Source: Terriglobales bacterium (GTDB taxonomy: Bacteria > Acidobacteriota > Terriglobia > Terriglobales > Acidobacteriaceae). Taken from it: a stretch of 64,000 nt of DNA. The notes beneath the pieces were generated by a model, which did no database searches, was not told the DNA's origin, and saw nothing but the letters and a program-made list of their open reading frames with translations. The stretch lies in assembly GCA_035691485.1 (NCBI GenBank), contig DASSIZ010000103.1, positions 1 to 64,000 of the forward strand. Direction: 5' to 3'. Both the position numbers and the translations under genes were made by a program. Of this stretch, positions 41,742 through 53,614 are shown in pieces; within the stretch, counting starts at the first letter, position 1, and each line of letters opens with the position of its first letter.

Positions 41742-43085
41742 ATGTCCTTCGAACTCTTCATCGCGACTCGCTACTTGCGCGCCAAGCGCCGCCAGGCCGT
41801 TATCGGAATCATTACCGGCATCTCCATCGTGGGTGTCACAGCCGGCGTCGCTTCGCTGATCATCGCCCTCGCCATCAATAACGGTTTTCGCCAGGACTTG
41901 CAGAACCGGCTCCTCGGATCCACCGCACACGTGCAACTGCTCCGGGTCGAGAGCGACGGCATCCGCAACTGGCAACCGCTGCTCTCGCGATTGCAGAAAG
42001 AGCCGCAAGTGCAGGCCGCCTCGCCCGCCATTTATGAGCAGGTGCTCATCTCCCGCGGCGCCCGAGCCAAGGGTGCCATCCTGAAAGGCATCCTGCCGGA
42101 GTACGAGCGCAAGGTCAGCGACATGTTGAAGAACGTGACCGTGGGCTCAGCCGCGGTGCTGGAACCGAACGGAACAGGTCCGGGGCACATCGGGCCTGTC
42201 GATGATGGCAGGACAGCTCAGGACTTGGGAACTACTGATCAGGAGCTTAAGAACCGCGAGACCATGCCGGACGCACTCGCGAAAATCCGCTCTCTCCCTC
42301 CGCTTATCCTCGGCAAAGATATGGCCGACGACCTTGGCGCCACCGTCGGGTCCGTAGTCATGGTCATCAGCCCGCAAGGCGAACTCACGCCTTTCGGACT
42401 CGTTCCCAAGTACGCCCGTTTCAAGGTTGCCGGAATCTTTAACTCCGGCTTTTTCGACTACGACAGCTCCTGGGCCTTCATCCGCCTCGCCGACGCGCAG
42501 CAACTCTTCGGCCTCGGCGACCTCATCTCAGTCATTGAATTCAAGATTGGCGACATCTACCGCGCCGCCGAGGTCGGCAACGAACTTCAGCACGCTGCCG
42601 GACCCGGCTTCATGGCCACCAACTGGATGGAGCAGAACCGCGCCCTGTTTCGCGCACTTCGACTGGAACGCGTCGTCACTTTCATCACCATCGGCCTGAT
42701 CGTTTTTGTGGCTGCGCTCAACATCCTGATTTCGCTCATCATGATGGTGATGGAGAAGACTCGCGACATCGCTGTGCTTATGTCCATGGGCGCCAGGAAA
42801 CGCCAGGTGCGCCGCGTCTTCATTGCCCAGGGCGTGCTCATCGGAATTGTCGGCACCGTGCTCGGCCTGATCGTCGGATACTCGCTCTCCTGGGCCGGCG
42901 GGCACTACCATTGGATCTCGCTTTCTCCGGAGGTTTATTCCATTGACTACGTCCCCTTCGCGCCGCGTCTGATCGATGGCGCCTGGGTTGCGATCGTCGC
43001 CATTGGCGTTTCCTTCATCGCCACCATCTATCCCTCCTGGTCAGCTTCCCGCATCCTGCCGGCCGAAGCCTTGCGCTACGAGTAA
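41742..43085 (+). CDS. lolC: lipoprotein-releasing ABC transporter permease LolC/E
   Basis: A 447-residue inner-membrane permease of the MacB/LolC type. It starts FELFIATRYLRAKRRQAVIGIITGISIVGVTAGVASLIIALAI, followed by a large periplasmic domain (about 50-300). Three C-terminal helices contain FITIGLIVFVAALNILISLIMMVMEKTRDIAVLMSMGARKRQVRRVF, the FtsX-like coupling region. It extracts outer-membrane lipoproteins from the inner membrane together with LolD. The partner ATPase gene follows 273 bases later, an unusually long gap. Confidence 0.9.
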   Translation: MSFELFIATRYLRAKRRQAVIGIITGISIVGVTAGVASLIIALAINNGFRQDLQNRLLGSTAHVQLLRVESDGIRNWQPLLSRLQKEPQVQAASPAIYEQVLISRGARAKGAILKGILPEYERKVSDMLKNVTVGSAAVLEPNGTGPGHIGPVDDGRTAQDLGTTDQELKNRETMPDALAKIRSLPPLILGKDMADDLGATVGSVVMVISPQGELTPFGLVPKYARFKVAGIFNSGFFDYDSSWAFIRLADAQQLFGLGDLISVIEFKIGDIYRAAEVGNELQHAAGPGFMATNWMEQNRALFRALRLERVVTFITIGLIVFVAALNILISLIMMVMEKTRDIAVLMSMGARKRQVRRVFIAQGVLIGIVGTVLGLIVGYSLSWAGGHYHWISLSPEVYSIDYVPFAPRLIDGAWVAIVAIGVSFIATIYPSWSASRILPAEALRYE

Positions 43086-43358
43086 CCCTCTAGCTAACAT
43101 CCGGGCGGACGTCGCACTCGATTGTGTCTTTGTTCCAGAATCCTGAATTGGGAAAATCTTTACCACTTCCAATGAACTTTTCCGCACTTCGATGCATGTT
43201 CCATCATCCATATCCGGGGTCATCGTGCTCTGGTGACCGGTCTCTCGCCAACTCCAGCCTTGCAGCCTGTGGCATGATGGTAAAACGTAGGCGGGATGTG
43301 GGTTTTGGAATCTGGTCAACCGGGATTGTTGCACCGCGAGGGAAAGCGCCTGCATCCA

Positions 43359-44066
43359 ATGGATAAGATCGAGCTCCTGCGGGTCGATAACCTCAAGAAG
43401 GTTTTTCGTTCCGGCAGTTCGAGCCTCGTGCTCTTTGACAATTTGTCTTTCCGGGTGCACACCGGGGAAATGGTGGCTGTCGTGGGACAGTCGGGCGCCG
43501 GCAAGAGCACCTTGTTACACATCCTAGGAGCGCTTGATAGCGCTTCCGATGGTGACGTATACTGCGCCCAAGTAAAGCTGCAAGCGCTGGACGATGAAGC
43601 GGCAGCCGATTTTCGCAACCGCGAGATTGGTTTTGTCTGGCAGTTCCATTACTTGCTGCCGGAATTCACCGCGGCAGAGAACGTGGCTATGCCCTTGATG
43701 GTGCGGGGCCTGGCCCGGGCGCAGGCGGAAACGGAAGCTGCTCGGTGGTTGCGCGAAGTGGGATTGGAAGATCGCGCTCACCATCGTTCAGGCGAGCTTT
43801 CCGGGGGAGAGCAGCAGCGCGTTGCTCTTGCCCGCGCTTTGGTGACGAGGCCGCAATTGCTTTTGGCAGACGAGCCTACCGGCGATCTGGATAAACGGAC
43901 TGCTGAGGCGGTTTTTGACTTGATCGCCAGGTTACATCGCGACTATCAGTTAACTTCCCTTATCGCCACTCATAACCTCGCCTTTGCGCGCCGTTGCAGC
44001 CGTGTCATGCGGCTCGAGGCGGGGCGGTTACAGGAGGTTTCTCCCGGCTCATTGCCGATGGAATGA
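43359..44066 (+). CDS. lolD: lipoprotein-releasing ABC transporter ATPase LolD
   Basis: A 235-residue ABC ATPase with Walker A VGQSGAGKSTLLHILGALD, the Q-loop region FVWQFHYLLPEFTAAENV, signature LSGGEQQRVALARAL and Walker B LLLADEPTGDLD, the LolD/FtsE/MacB pattern. It powers the LolC permease encoded upstream. The reading frame is open back to 43296, but residues before MDKIELL do not resemble the family, so ATG 43359 was preferred. clpC follows 118 bases later. Confidence 0.9.
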   Translation: MDKIELLRVDNLKKVFRSGSSSLVLFDNLSFRVHTGEMVAVVGQSGAGKSTLLHILGALDSASDGDVYCAQVKLQALDDEAAADFRNREIGFVWQFHYLLPEFTAAENVAMPLMVRGLARAQAETEAARWLREVGLEDRAHHRSGELSGGEQQRVALARALVTRPQLLLADEPTGDLDKRTAEAVFDLIARLHRDYQLTSLIATHNLAFARRCSRVMRLEAGRLQEVSPGSLPME

Positions 44067-44184
44067 CGATTGCTACTGTGCCTAGAGCACGAGTCTCTCT
44101 TTTCGGGTTCTACGTCTAACCGGGCGGCCCGCAGAGGTGGATGGATGGATGGTTTAACAGGCTCAGGTCTTGCGGAGATAACCA

Positions 44185-46629
<2,445 letters not shown>

Positions 46630-46660
46630 CGGTTATCCGGGTTCTTGACGAAACCAAATC

Positions 46661-46684
46661 GCCACCCACTACGGGTGGCTTTTT
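46661..46684 (+). terminator. intrinsic terminator of clpC
   Basis: GCCACCC (46661-46667), loop ACTAC, GGGTGGC (46673-46679), then TTTTT. It lies 32 bases after the clpC stop. Confidence 0.9.
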
Positions 46685-46799
46685 GGCATTCCCTTTCTTC
46701 GGCCATTGGCGGCAGCCTCAGTACCTCAGCATCAAGAGAGTACCGTCCTCCTGCCCACCGAACCGAAGTAGAATTCTGACTAAGAGTGAGGGATCTCCC

Positions 46800-46988
46800 A
46801 TGGCATCCAAGCAGGTCATCGTCTATTTTGAATCACCCGCCGACGCCCTCCGCTTTACCCTCGCAGCCAGTTCGGCGATCACCGGCGAGCGGGCCCCCAA
46901 GTCGGCCGCTGGCGGCGATGTCAACCAGGAAATCAGGCGAGCCACCCGTATCGTGGTGGAGAACGTCGGCCTACTCGGCTCCGAGTAG
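46800..46988 (+). CDS. 62-residue protein of unknown function
   Basis: A small soluble protein, MASKQVIVYFESPADALRFT to RIVVENVGLLGSE. It has a GAGGGA ribosome binding site seven bases before the ATG, which supports expression. The residue pattern (a beta strand, then an amphipathic helix and a second strand) is compatible with a small alpha/beta fold. It lies between the clpC terminator and the minus-strand helical-repeat gene, so it has its own promoter. No family recognised. Confidence 0.6.
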   Translation: MASKQVIVYFESPADALRFTLAASSAITGERAPKSAAGGDVNQEIRRATRIVVENVGLLGSE

Positions 46989-47054
46989 CGGCTCGAGAAG
47001 GCTCTCCTATGGGCGAGAGTCGTGGCCATCCTCCGCAACTGCCTCGCCACCGGG

Positions 47055-48152
47055 CTAGGATCCGGCTTCGATATAAATCTTCAACACTCGCGGTGAAATG
47101 TACTGCACCGGAGGCGCAAACGACGGCGCCGCCTTGCGCGCTGCCCGGAAATGTTCCACTGCGCGCTCGTAAAGCTCCTTCGGAGAGTTGGCCGGGGTGG
47201 CCAGGAAGTACTGCGACAGCTCGCACGCGCCCAGGTAAAACAGCGCCAAGGCTTTCTTCGGGCCGTCGCCGGCATAGCTCGCCAGTTTGCTTCCCGACTG
47301 CTGGTATTCGCCCCGGTAGTACCCCGAGATCGCATCCGCCAGCGCGCTGTCTTCGGCGGACAGCCCGGCTTGCCCGCCCGCAGCCGGTTGCGCGGCAGCC
47401 GCAGCGGCCGCTTTCGCCTCCTGCTGCAAGTGAGCCAGCTTCTTCCCGACTTCCCACGGCCCGTCCGCCTTGATCTTCAGGATCTGGCGATAGCGTTCCG
47501 CCGCCTGCTTCGTCTTGCCCGCCTTCTCCAGTTTGAAGCCTTCGTTAAACCCGGCGGTGTACTGGTCGATGTTTTGCAGCAGGCGTTTCGCCTCGGCTGC
47601 ATTCGGCCCGGTAACTCGCAACAAGAGCGCCTTTGCGCCGTCGAAATCGTTCTGCTGGTAGGCTTCCGTTCCCTGCTTCAGCCGGTCTGCGTTGTGAGCT
47701 TCTTCCTCGCGCTGCTGGCGCTGCTGGCGCTGCGCCTGTTCGGCAGCAAATGCCTTCTGCGCCTCCGGAATGTCTTTCGACAGATAGCGCGACGCCTCGT
47801 CCTTGTACCGCTTCGAGGTCACGCTCTTGAAGGCCGCAATGGCGTCCTGAAAACGATGCTCCGCCAGGGCCGACTTCCCCGCAGCCATTGCCTGCGTGTC
47901 CTTTGCGTCCAGCGCTTGGTTGCGCTGGGTGTACTCGTCGCACTTGGCTTTCGCCGTCTTGTTCTTCTTGTCCACTTGCAGGAGTTCGCAGTACAGGGCT
48001 CCCGCCTGGTCGAGATCGCCGTTCTGCTCCGCCGCTGCGGCTTGCTTCGCCAACTCTTTCTTCTTGTTGGCGGCATGGGCCGGCTGTTCTGCCGCCAGGC
48101 CGAGTCCGAGCAGCAACGCGCAACTAATAAGAGCTGACGATTTTCGCGCCAT
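47055..48152 (-). CDS. exported helical-repeat (TPR-like) protein linked to the Ser/Thr kinase
   Basis: A 365-residue protein with signal peptide (LISCALLLGLGLAAEQPAHA) and several 34-residue-type helical repeats (EQNGDLDQAGALYCELLQVDKK, AEHRFQDAIAAFKSVTSKRYKDEASRYLSKD, EKAGKTKQAAERYRQILKI). A Gln/Arg-rich coiled-coil stretch (QAQRQQRQQREEEAHNADR) lies in the middle, and an Ala-rich linker before the last domain. ATG 48152, preceded by AGGTGG, lies inside the end of the kinase gene, so the two overlap by 29 bases and are probably co-expressed. A function together with the kinase tail is inferred from gene order. Confidence 0.75.
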   Translation of the reverse strand: MARKSSALISCALLLGLGLAAEQPAHAANKKKELAKQAAAAEQNGDLDQAGALYCELLQVDKKNKTAKAKCDEYTQRNQALDAKDTQAMAAGKSALAEHRFQDAIAAFKSVTSKRYKDEASRYLSKDIPEAQKAFAAEQAQRQQRQQREEEAHNADRLKQGTEAYQQNDFDGAKALLLRVTGPNAAEAKRLLQNIDQYTAGFNEGFKLEKAGKTKQAAERYRQILKIKADGPWEVGKKLAHLQQEAKAAAAAAAQPAAGGQAGLSAEDSALADAISGYYRGEYQQSGSKLASYAGDGPKKALALFYLGACELSQYFLATPANSPKELYERAVEHFRAARKAAPSFAPPVQYISPRVLKIYIEAGS

Positions 48153-51100
48153 CGACCACCTCAAACGTGTGCTGGTATTGCACTCGCTGTTTCGCAGTCA
48201 CGGATACATGGTCCGTCTGCTCCTCACCGTTCGGTCCAACTACCGTGAGCGAATACTCGCCCGCCGGCGCCGACACCACGAATGGGGTGAATTCCCCGAT
48301 GTTGGTGACCTTGCCGTCGGCTCCTTGCAGGCTCTTTACCGTTCCCCAAGGCTGCAGCACCACTTCGATGTATCCTTCGACCGGAGCCGTCGCGGCTGGC
48401 GTTGCGGGCGTGCGATGGCGCAGCCCTGCCACCGCCAGAACCAGCAGCAAAGCCGCCGCCGCTGCCCAAATAATCCAGATCGTGTTCTTGCTTGCTGGTT
48501 TTAGATGTGGCGCAGGTTTCTGGCCGGTGGGTTTGGTGCCGGTTTCGCCCGGCATGGGTGGCACAATCTCGCCCGGTTGTGGCACGGTCGCGCCCGCCGT
48601 GTGTGGCACGGGTGTCTGACCCGTGGGTATCTGGTCGCGCCCCTCGCCCACCTTCGGCCCAGGCTCGACGACACCCGAACCCGCTGCGGCGGAGGCAGCG
48701 GCGGCTGAGCTCGCAGGTGCAGCGGCGGAATTTGTGACCGCAACGGGTGGCGCCGGTTCGGCGCCCATGCCCATCTCCGTCACCGCATCGGATGCGCCCG
48801 AGCCCATCGCCGTAGGCGCATCCGGTCCGAAAGTGGAAACCTTGTTCATCCACGATTGCCGTGTCTCCGCGTCCTGCGGCAGGCTGGTAGCGGTCGACGC
48901 CATGGATATTTCCGCCTGACGCTTGGCCTGTTTCTTCTCGCGGCGCGCTCCCCGCTCCGCCTCGCCGCGCAGATTCTCATATCGCGAGCGGACATTTTTC
49001 GGCGCCAACTTCACCGAAGCTTCCACCGCGTCCAGGGTTTCCAGCGCTGCCTGGTAGGAACGCGCCAGCAGCAGCATGCGGGCGTCGGCCACCGCCTTCG
49101 ATACCACGCTGTTGGCCGCCTCGCGCCGCCGTGAAGCCACTTCCTCCGCTACCTGCTTCAGCTCGGCATGATCGCCAAACGTTTTCTTGCATTCTTCGAC
49201 CGCCGCCGCCGCATCGTCCAGGTTCTCCGCCGACAGCGCTGCGCGCGCGCTGCGCACCGCGGCGGCAACCGCTAGCATGCGCTCCTGCTCGTGTCGCGCC
49301 CGTTCCACCACGGCTTGAAACTCCGGTGACTTCCCGCACGTCGCCGCCTGCGACTCCAAGTAGCGAACCGCTTCCACGTAGCGTTCGGTTTGCATCAGGC
49401 GCTCGGCGGTCGCGACCGCATCCTTCACTCGACGATGAAATTCGCTCAATTGCCGCTGCGCGTCCGCCAGCAGGATGTCCAGTTCTTCGTCCGCGACCTC
49501 CTTCAGCACGCCCTGCAAAAACGCGATGGCGTCCTCGTACTGCTCGGCCGTCACCAGCCGGTGCGCTTCCTGCGCGGCTACGTCCAACACCTGGCGCTTG
49601 GTTTGCGTCGCCGCTTCTTCCCGGACGAACTGCAACAGGTCTTCGATCTCGGCCGGCGCATTCAGCTCCGCGCTTGCCGCCTCCAGGATCTCCACCGCCT
49701 GGTCGTAACGCTTGCGGCGCAGCGCCTCTTTCGCTCTCTGCACGAACTCCTGCTTGCGCGATTCGACCCTCTCTTGGTCCAGGTTCTCGCGCACCACCGT
49801 CACCAGCGACAGCAGCGCCGGCTCGCTCGGGTACCGTTGGCAAGCTGTCTCCAGGATTTCCAGCGCCTGCCCGGTCTGTCCGCTCTCCAGCAGCTTGCGC
49901 GCCCGCGAAACGTGTTCTTCGACGAACTGCCGTTTCTCCCCCGCCTGTTTCTGCCGCTCCGCCAGCGTGTGCAATTTCAAAAGTCCGTTGTCGTGGGGAA
50001 AACGCGCCACCGCTTCATCGGCCTTTTCGCAGGCGCCCCGATAGTCGTCGCGGTTCAGGTGCTCCTGGATCTCCGCGCTCAACTTCTCGATCTCCTTGCG
50101 CTTGAGCTCCTGCTCCTGCCCGGACGCTGCCAGCGCCATCAGTTCTTTGACCGCCGGCGCCGAGGGATCCAGCGCCTGCGCCTTCTTCAGCGCGTCGATT
50201 GCGGTGGTGAAGCGTCGCGACGAAATCTGGCGTTGCGCCTCGGTCAACAGCACATTGATTTCGGATTGCCGGCTCCGGGTCACGATTTCCCGCGCGATCA
50301 CTCCGCGCAGAGCGTGCGCTTCCGAGCTGTCCGGCTCGATCTGCAGCGCTTCCTCGACCGCCGCCAGCGCTTCATCCAGTTCGCCGGAACAATGCGCCGA
50401 TTCAGCGCGCCGCAGCGCATCCTGGACCTTCTCCACTTGTTGCTTCGCCTGGCGCGCGGCGTCGCGCAAGGTTTGCAGTTCCGCGCTTTGTGAATCCAAG
50501 CCGATAGCCTGTTCCAGGCATTCCAGGGCGCGATCGAATTGCTTTGCACCCATCGCTTCCTCGGCGCCCGTGCGCAGTTCCCGAAGCCGCTCGCTGCGCT
50601 GCTGGTCATGCATCAGCGACTGGATTTGCTTCAGCAGTTCGTTGCCGCGGCGGTTTTGCCGGTCCACCTTCAGGATTTGGAATACCTGGTCCTTCGCCTT
50701 GTTCAGCTCGGAGCGCGCGATCAGGCCTTCCGCCGCCTGCAGGTACTCGGAGATCATCTGCCGCTTCAGCTGGTCCTGCACCTGCCCCAAGTCGAAAGCG
50801 AAATCCTCCGCCGTCGCATAGCGCTCCTCGCGCGTTTTCGCCAATGCCCGCTGCAGGATCGCGTCCAGCTCCAGCGGATAGGTGGCCAGGCTGTGGTCGA
50901 GCGTCGGCGGCGGCTCGTTGATGATCTTCAGCAGCGTCGATCCCGTGTCCCGGCCCTGGAACGGCAGCGAGTAGGTCAGCAGTTCGTACAGCACCACCCC
51001 CAGGGAAAAGATGTCGGTCCGGCAATCCACCGGGTTGCCGTTGATCTGCTCCGGCGACATGTACTGGATTGTCCCGATCACCTGGCCAGTGCGCGTCACG

Positions 51101-51588
51101 CTCTCATTGCCGATTCGCGCCACCCCAAAATCCACGATCTTCACCACGCCGTCCTTCAGCACCATCAGGTTGGCCGGCTTGATGTCGCGATGCACGATGT
51201 TGCGCTGGTGCGCGTAATGCAACCCGTCGCACGCCTGCGTGATGTAATTGAGCTTGTCCAGCAACGGCAGCGGACGCCGCTCGTTGATGATCGACTGCAC
51301 GCTTTCTCCTTCCAGATACTCCATCACCAGGAAGGGTGCGCCGTCCTCGTCCCCGAGGTCGTGCACGATCACGATATTGGGGTGCTGCAATTTGCCGGTG
51401 GACTGCGCCTCGCGGTAGAAGCGCTTCAGGAATTCGGCGTCATCGTACAAGCCGCCGGTGATCATTTTGATGGCCACCAGCCGGCCGATCGCCGGATCGG
51501 TGGCCTTGTACACCACGCCCATGCCGCCCTTCCCCAGGACATCCAGGACGTGGTACTTCGAGATCGTTTTGACTTTTGTCGATCCCAT
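48124..51588 (-). CDS. Ser/Thr protein kinase with long TPR/coiled-coil region and C-terminal membrane anchor
   Basis: A 1154-residue PknB-type kinase. The catalytic domain (residues about 12-280) is complete: G-loop LGKGGMGVVY, Lys41 in VAIKMI, HRDIKPANL, DFGVAR and the activation-segment GTIQYMSPEQ. Residues about 290-900 are tandem helical repeats rich in Glu, Arg and Gln (for example YDQAVEILEAASAELN, FDRALECLEQAIGLDS). A Pro/Gly/Ala-rich linker follows. A single membrane helix (TIWIIWAAAAALLLVLAVAGL, about 1045) precedes an extracytoplasmic PEGA-like beta domain. The kinase thus faces the cytoplasm with a sensory domain outside. The target is unknown. TATAGT on the minus strand about 60 bases upstream may be its -10. 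Confidence 0.93.
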   Translation of the reverse strand: MGSTKVKTISKYHVLDVLGKGGMGVVYKATDPAIGRLVAIKMITGGLYDDAEFLKRFYREAQSTGKLQHPNIVIVHDLGDEDGAPFLVMEYLEGESVQSIINERRPLPLLDKLNYITQACDGLHYAHQRNIVHRDIKPANLMVLKDGVVKIVDFGVARIGNESVTRTGQVIGTIQYMSPEQINGNPVDCRTDIFSLGVVLYELLTYSLPFQGRDTGSTLLKIINEPPPTLDHSLATYPLELDAILQRALAKTREERYATAEDFAFDLGQVQDQLKRQMISEYLQAAEGLIARSELNKAKDQVFQILKVDRQNRRGNELLKQIQSLMHDQQRSERLRELRTGAEEAMGAKQFDRALECLEQAIGLDSQSAELQTLRDAARQAKQQVEKVQDALRRAESAHCSGELDEALAAVEEALQIEPDSSEAHALRGVIAREIVTRSRQSEINVLLTEAQRQISSRRFTTAIDALKKAQALDPSAPAVKELMALAASGQEQELKRKEIEKLSAEIQEHLNRDDYRGACEKADEAVARFPHDNGLLKLHTLAERQKQAGEKRQFVEEHVSRARKLLESGQTGQALEILETACQRYPSEPALLSLVTVVRENLDQERVESRKQEFVQRAKEALRRKRYDQAVEILEAASAELNAPAEIEDLLQFVREEAATQTKRQVLDVAAQEAHRLVTAEQYEDAIAFLQGVLKEVADEELDILLADAQRQLSEFHRRVKDAVATAERLMQTERYVEAVRYLESQAATCGKSPEFQAVVERARHEQERMLAVAAAVRSARAALSAENLDDAAAAVEECKKTFGDHAELKQVAEEVASRRREAANSVVSKAVADARMLLLARSYQAALETLDAVEASVKLAPKNVRSRYENLRGEAERGARREKKQAKRQAEISMASTATSLPQDAETRQSWMNKVSTFGPDAPTAMGSGASDAVTEMGMGAEPAPPVAVTNSAAAPASSAAAASAAAGSGVVEPGPKVGEGRDQIPTGQTPVPHTAGATVPQPGEIVPPMPGETGTKPTGQKPAPHLKPASKNTIWIIWAAAAALLLVLAVAGLRHRTPATPAATAPVEGYIEVVLQPWGTVKSLQGADGKVTNIGEFTPFVVSAPAGEYSLTVVGPNGEEQTDHVSVTAKQRVQYQHTFEVVDGAKIVSSY

Positions 51589-52043
51589 GAAGGCTGGCCC
51601 GTGTGCGGCCGCGAATGCTGTCCCCGCCCAGCAATGAAACGCCGGTGACTATAGCCTTTTTGGGGCCGGAGCCGCCCGAGCTTCATGATTCGACATCACG
51701 AAACGCGGTTCCAATGGCTTCGAAAGGCGTGGGATCCCGTGCCCTCGCCCTCACCTCAGCTCACAAATTGGCGCACATTCGCTGGCGATTCGCGACTCTT
51801 TCGATCGCGATAAAGGTGCTCAGGATACCACGAAACCCGCGTCTGCTGGCCTCTCCACCACTGCTCCGCTGCACCCGGTTCGGGCTCGGAAAACGTACCC
51901 CTACTTGCAGAACCCTGGAGCATCAAGCTCCGGCGTCGGGCAATGTTTGTTTCTAATTGGGACGGATGGTGCTGGCCGGCGCAACACCAAAGTTACTAGC
52001 GTGTCGATATCGCCCGCGGGACAATGAGCATGGAGATGTACTC
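51589..52043. other. 455-base gap between divergent genes, no feature seen
   Basis: This gap holds the 5' regions of the kinase (minus) and of the 77-residue gene (plus). Apart from a -10-like TATAGT on the minus strand at 51653-51648, I see no hairpin with T-run, no repeat word and no convincing ORF in it. Confidence 0.4.
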
Positions 52044-52277
52044 ATGGCAGGCGAGTTAAAAATAGATCCCACCGTGGCCGCCGAAACCGGCTACCTGCAA
52101 AAGCTTGTGGTCACCTACGAGCGTTCCAAGGATGCTGGTCCACAAGCTGGACAAGACGCCAAGCACGTCATCGCAGTCTGGCTGGATGCCATCGTCGAAG
52201 GCGAAGGAACCGTCGAAGAAAAAGTAAAATTCCTGAAACTGCATCTGCAGTCGGGCAAAGCCGCCGCCAGCAAATAG
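52044..52277 (+). CDS. 77-residue helical protein of unknown function
   Basis: A small soluble protein (MAGELKIDPTVAAETGYLQK... to ...GKAAASK) with two amphipathic helices, the first of which holds LVVTYERSKDAGPQAGQ. GGAG eight bases upstream gives a good start at ATG 52044. It is convergent with the Ycf48-like gene. No family recognised. Confidence 0.6.
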   Translation: MAGELKIDPTVAAETGYLQKLVVTYERSKDAGPQAGQDAKHVIAVWLDAIVEGEGTVEEKVKFLKLHLQSGKAAASK

Positions 52278-52365
52278 CAGCGTTCGAACCGAAGCCTTGC
52301 CTTTTTGTTTCCCGGTGCCCGCGGCGTCGCCTGCGGTTGGGGTTTTCACTAATGCCAAGCGCCGC

Positions 52366-53490
52366 CTACGGCGTGATCGCACCCGCCCTCAACTTGCCAA
52401 TCCGTCCCTTCGGTCCGACCACGTAAGGCAGCGACACCGCATTCCAGTCGCCCTCATCCAGCGGCTGCCAGCTTTTCCCGTCATCGCGGGAGACGTCGCT
52501 GCCATTGGTCCCAGCGGCGATCCACGTGTGTTTCTTCGCGTACCACCCTACGGCCGAACGGTAGCCGTGTGGTGGTTTGGCAGCCGCGGTCCAATGGCGC
52601 CCGCCGTCGGACGTCCATGCTGCCGTGCCCGAGGATTCGCCGGGTTTCTTGTAGTCGCCTCCCAGCACAATGCCACGCTTGAGATCACGAAACCAGATCG
52701 AGAACGCGCCTGCCGAATCGCTCCCGCTTGCCAGCGGAATCGCCGCTTCCGCGCACGGCTTGGAAGAAACTCCATAAGCCAGCAGGGGCGATAGCAGGGC
52801 TCGCGGCCCACCCTTGCCGCCCGTCACAACCACGTAACGGCGCGACCCGAACACAAAGAGCGAAGAATTGCTGGCCGCGAAAGCTGCCTCGCCCTCGCGC
52901 GCAGCGCAGGAAGCATCGTCCACGGTCCATCCTTGCCCAGGGACCATGACGCGCGTGTCGAAATGACCACGCAATGGATCGCCGATCAATACCCCGGTGT
53001 TGCCCCCTCCCCACATGCGGTGGTCACGCGACGCAAACACGACTGCGTCCCAGAAACCGTCTTTGTCGTTGTTTCTTAACTCTTCGGTCCACTGGGCGCA
53101 GCCATCGCTCGTCTTGTACAGTCGCGACTGCTCCCCCGGCCCGGCTGACAGGACGACTGCGGTCCTGGAATCCCATGCCCACACGCCGCGAAAGTCGAGC
53201 TGATCCCCGCCCGCCGGAGTTGCGCACCTCTGCCAATGCGAGCCGCCATCTTGCGTGCGCAAGACGGTGCCCTCGCTGCCGCTCGCCCACGCGACCTCCC
53301 GGTCCACCGCGTGAATTCCGCGCAGGTTCGCCGTGGTATGCGACTCCTGCATCTCCCATTGTCCGTATGCGGCTCCCAGCCCGGCGAAGAGGAGCACGAT
53401 CAAGACTAAGATCATGGCACCCGAGTGTAGCGAAGCGCGGCTTACCCGTCTACGAAGCTCGGTCTCGTCACCCTGCGATATGACTTGCAT
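52366..53490 (-). CDS. membrane-anchored Ycf48/BNR-repeat-like beta-propeller protein
   Basis: A 374-residue protein with an N-terminal hydrophobic helix (MILVLIVLLFAGLGAAYG, about residues 26-43) preceded by a basic stretch. Propeller repeats follow, with the BNR/Asp-box type signature (SEGTVLRTQDGGSHWQ, TAAWTSDGGRHWTAA, GSDVSRDDGKSWQPL). The pattern matches photosystem II assembly factor HCF136/Ycf48-type propellers, common in non-photosynthetic bacteria too. Role unknown; it probably contacts envelope proteins or glycans. The start at 53490 includes a basic N-terminus; ATG 53415 would start inside the helix. Confidence 0.75.
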   Translation of the reverse strand: MQVISQGDETELRRRVSRASLHSGAMILVLIVLLFAGLGAAYGQWEMQESHTTANLRGIHAVDREVAWASGSEGTVLRTQDGGSHWQRCATPAGGDQLDFRGVWAWDSRTAVVLSAGPGEQSRLYKTSDGCAQWTEELRNNDKDGFWDAVVFASRDHRMWGGGNTGVLIGDPLRGHFDTRVMVPGQGWTVDDASCAAREGEAAFAASNSSLFVFGSRRYVVVTGGKGGPRALLSPLLAYGVSSKPCAEAAIPLASGSDSAGAFSIWFRDLKRGIVLGGDYKKPGESSGTAAWTSDGGRHWTAAAKPPHGYRSAVGWYAKKHTWIAAGTNGSDVSRDDGKSWQPLDEGDWNAVSLPYVVGPKGRIGKLRAGAITP

Positions 53491-53578
53491 TACAGTTTGT
53501 TGAGCCGCGACTTTGTGGCACGGTCTTCGATCCGCGGGTACCTCTTGACCCCCCTGCTAAGTCTTTGCCGGTCAAGGT

Positions 53579-53607
53579 TTAACAAATCATGTCCAGATGG
53601 CTATACT
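53579..53607 (+). promoter_or_regulatory. near-consensus promoter of the 37-residue micropeptide
   Basis: TTAACA (53579-53584), a 17-base spacer, then TATACT (53602-53607). Each hexamer has five of six consensus bases. The first base seven bases after the -10 is A53615, the first base of the ATG. Confidence 0.65.
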
Positions 53608-53614
53608 CTGTTCC

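Noticed and set aside
49390-51648. Long plus-strand ORFs of 367 and 369 codons across the Ser/Thr kinase gene
   Set aside because: They are Leu/Arg/Gln-rich mirror frames of the kinase's Glu/Ala/Arg-rich helical repeats.
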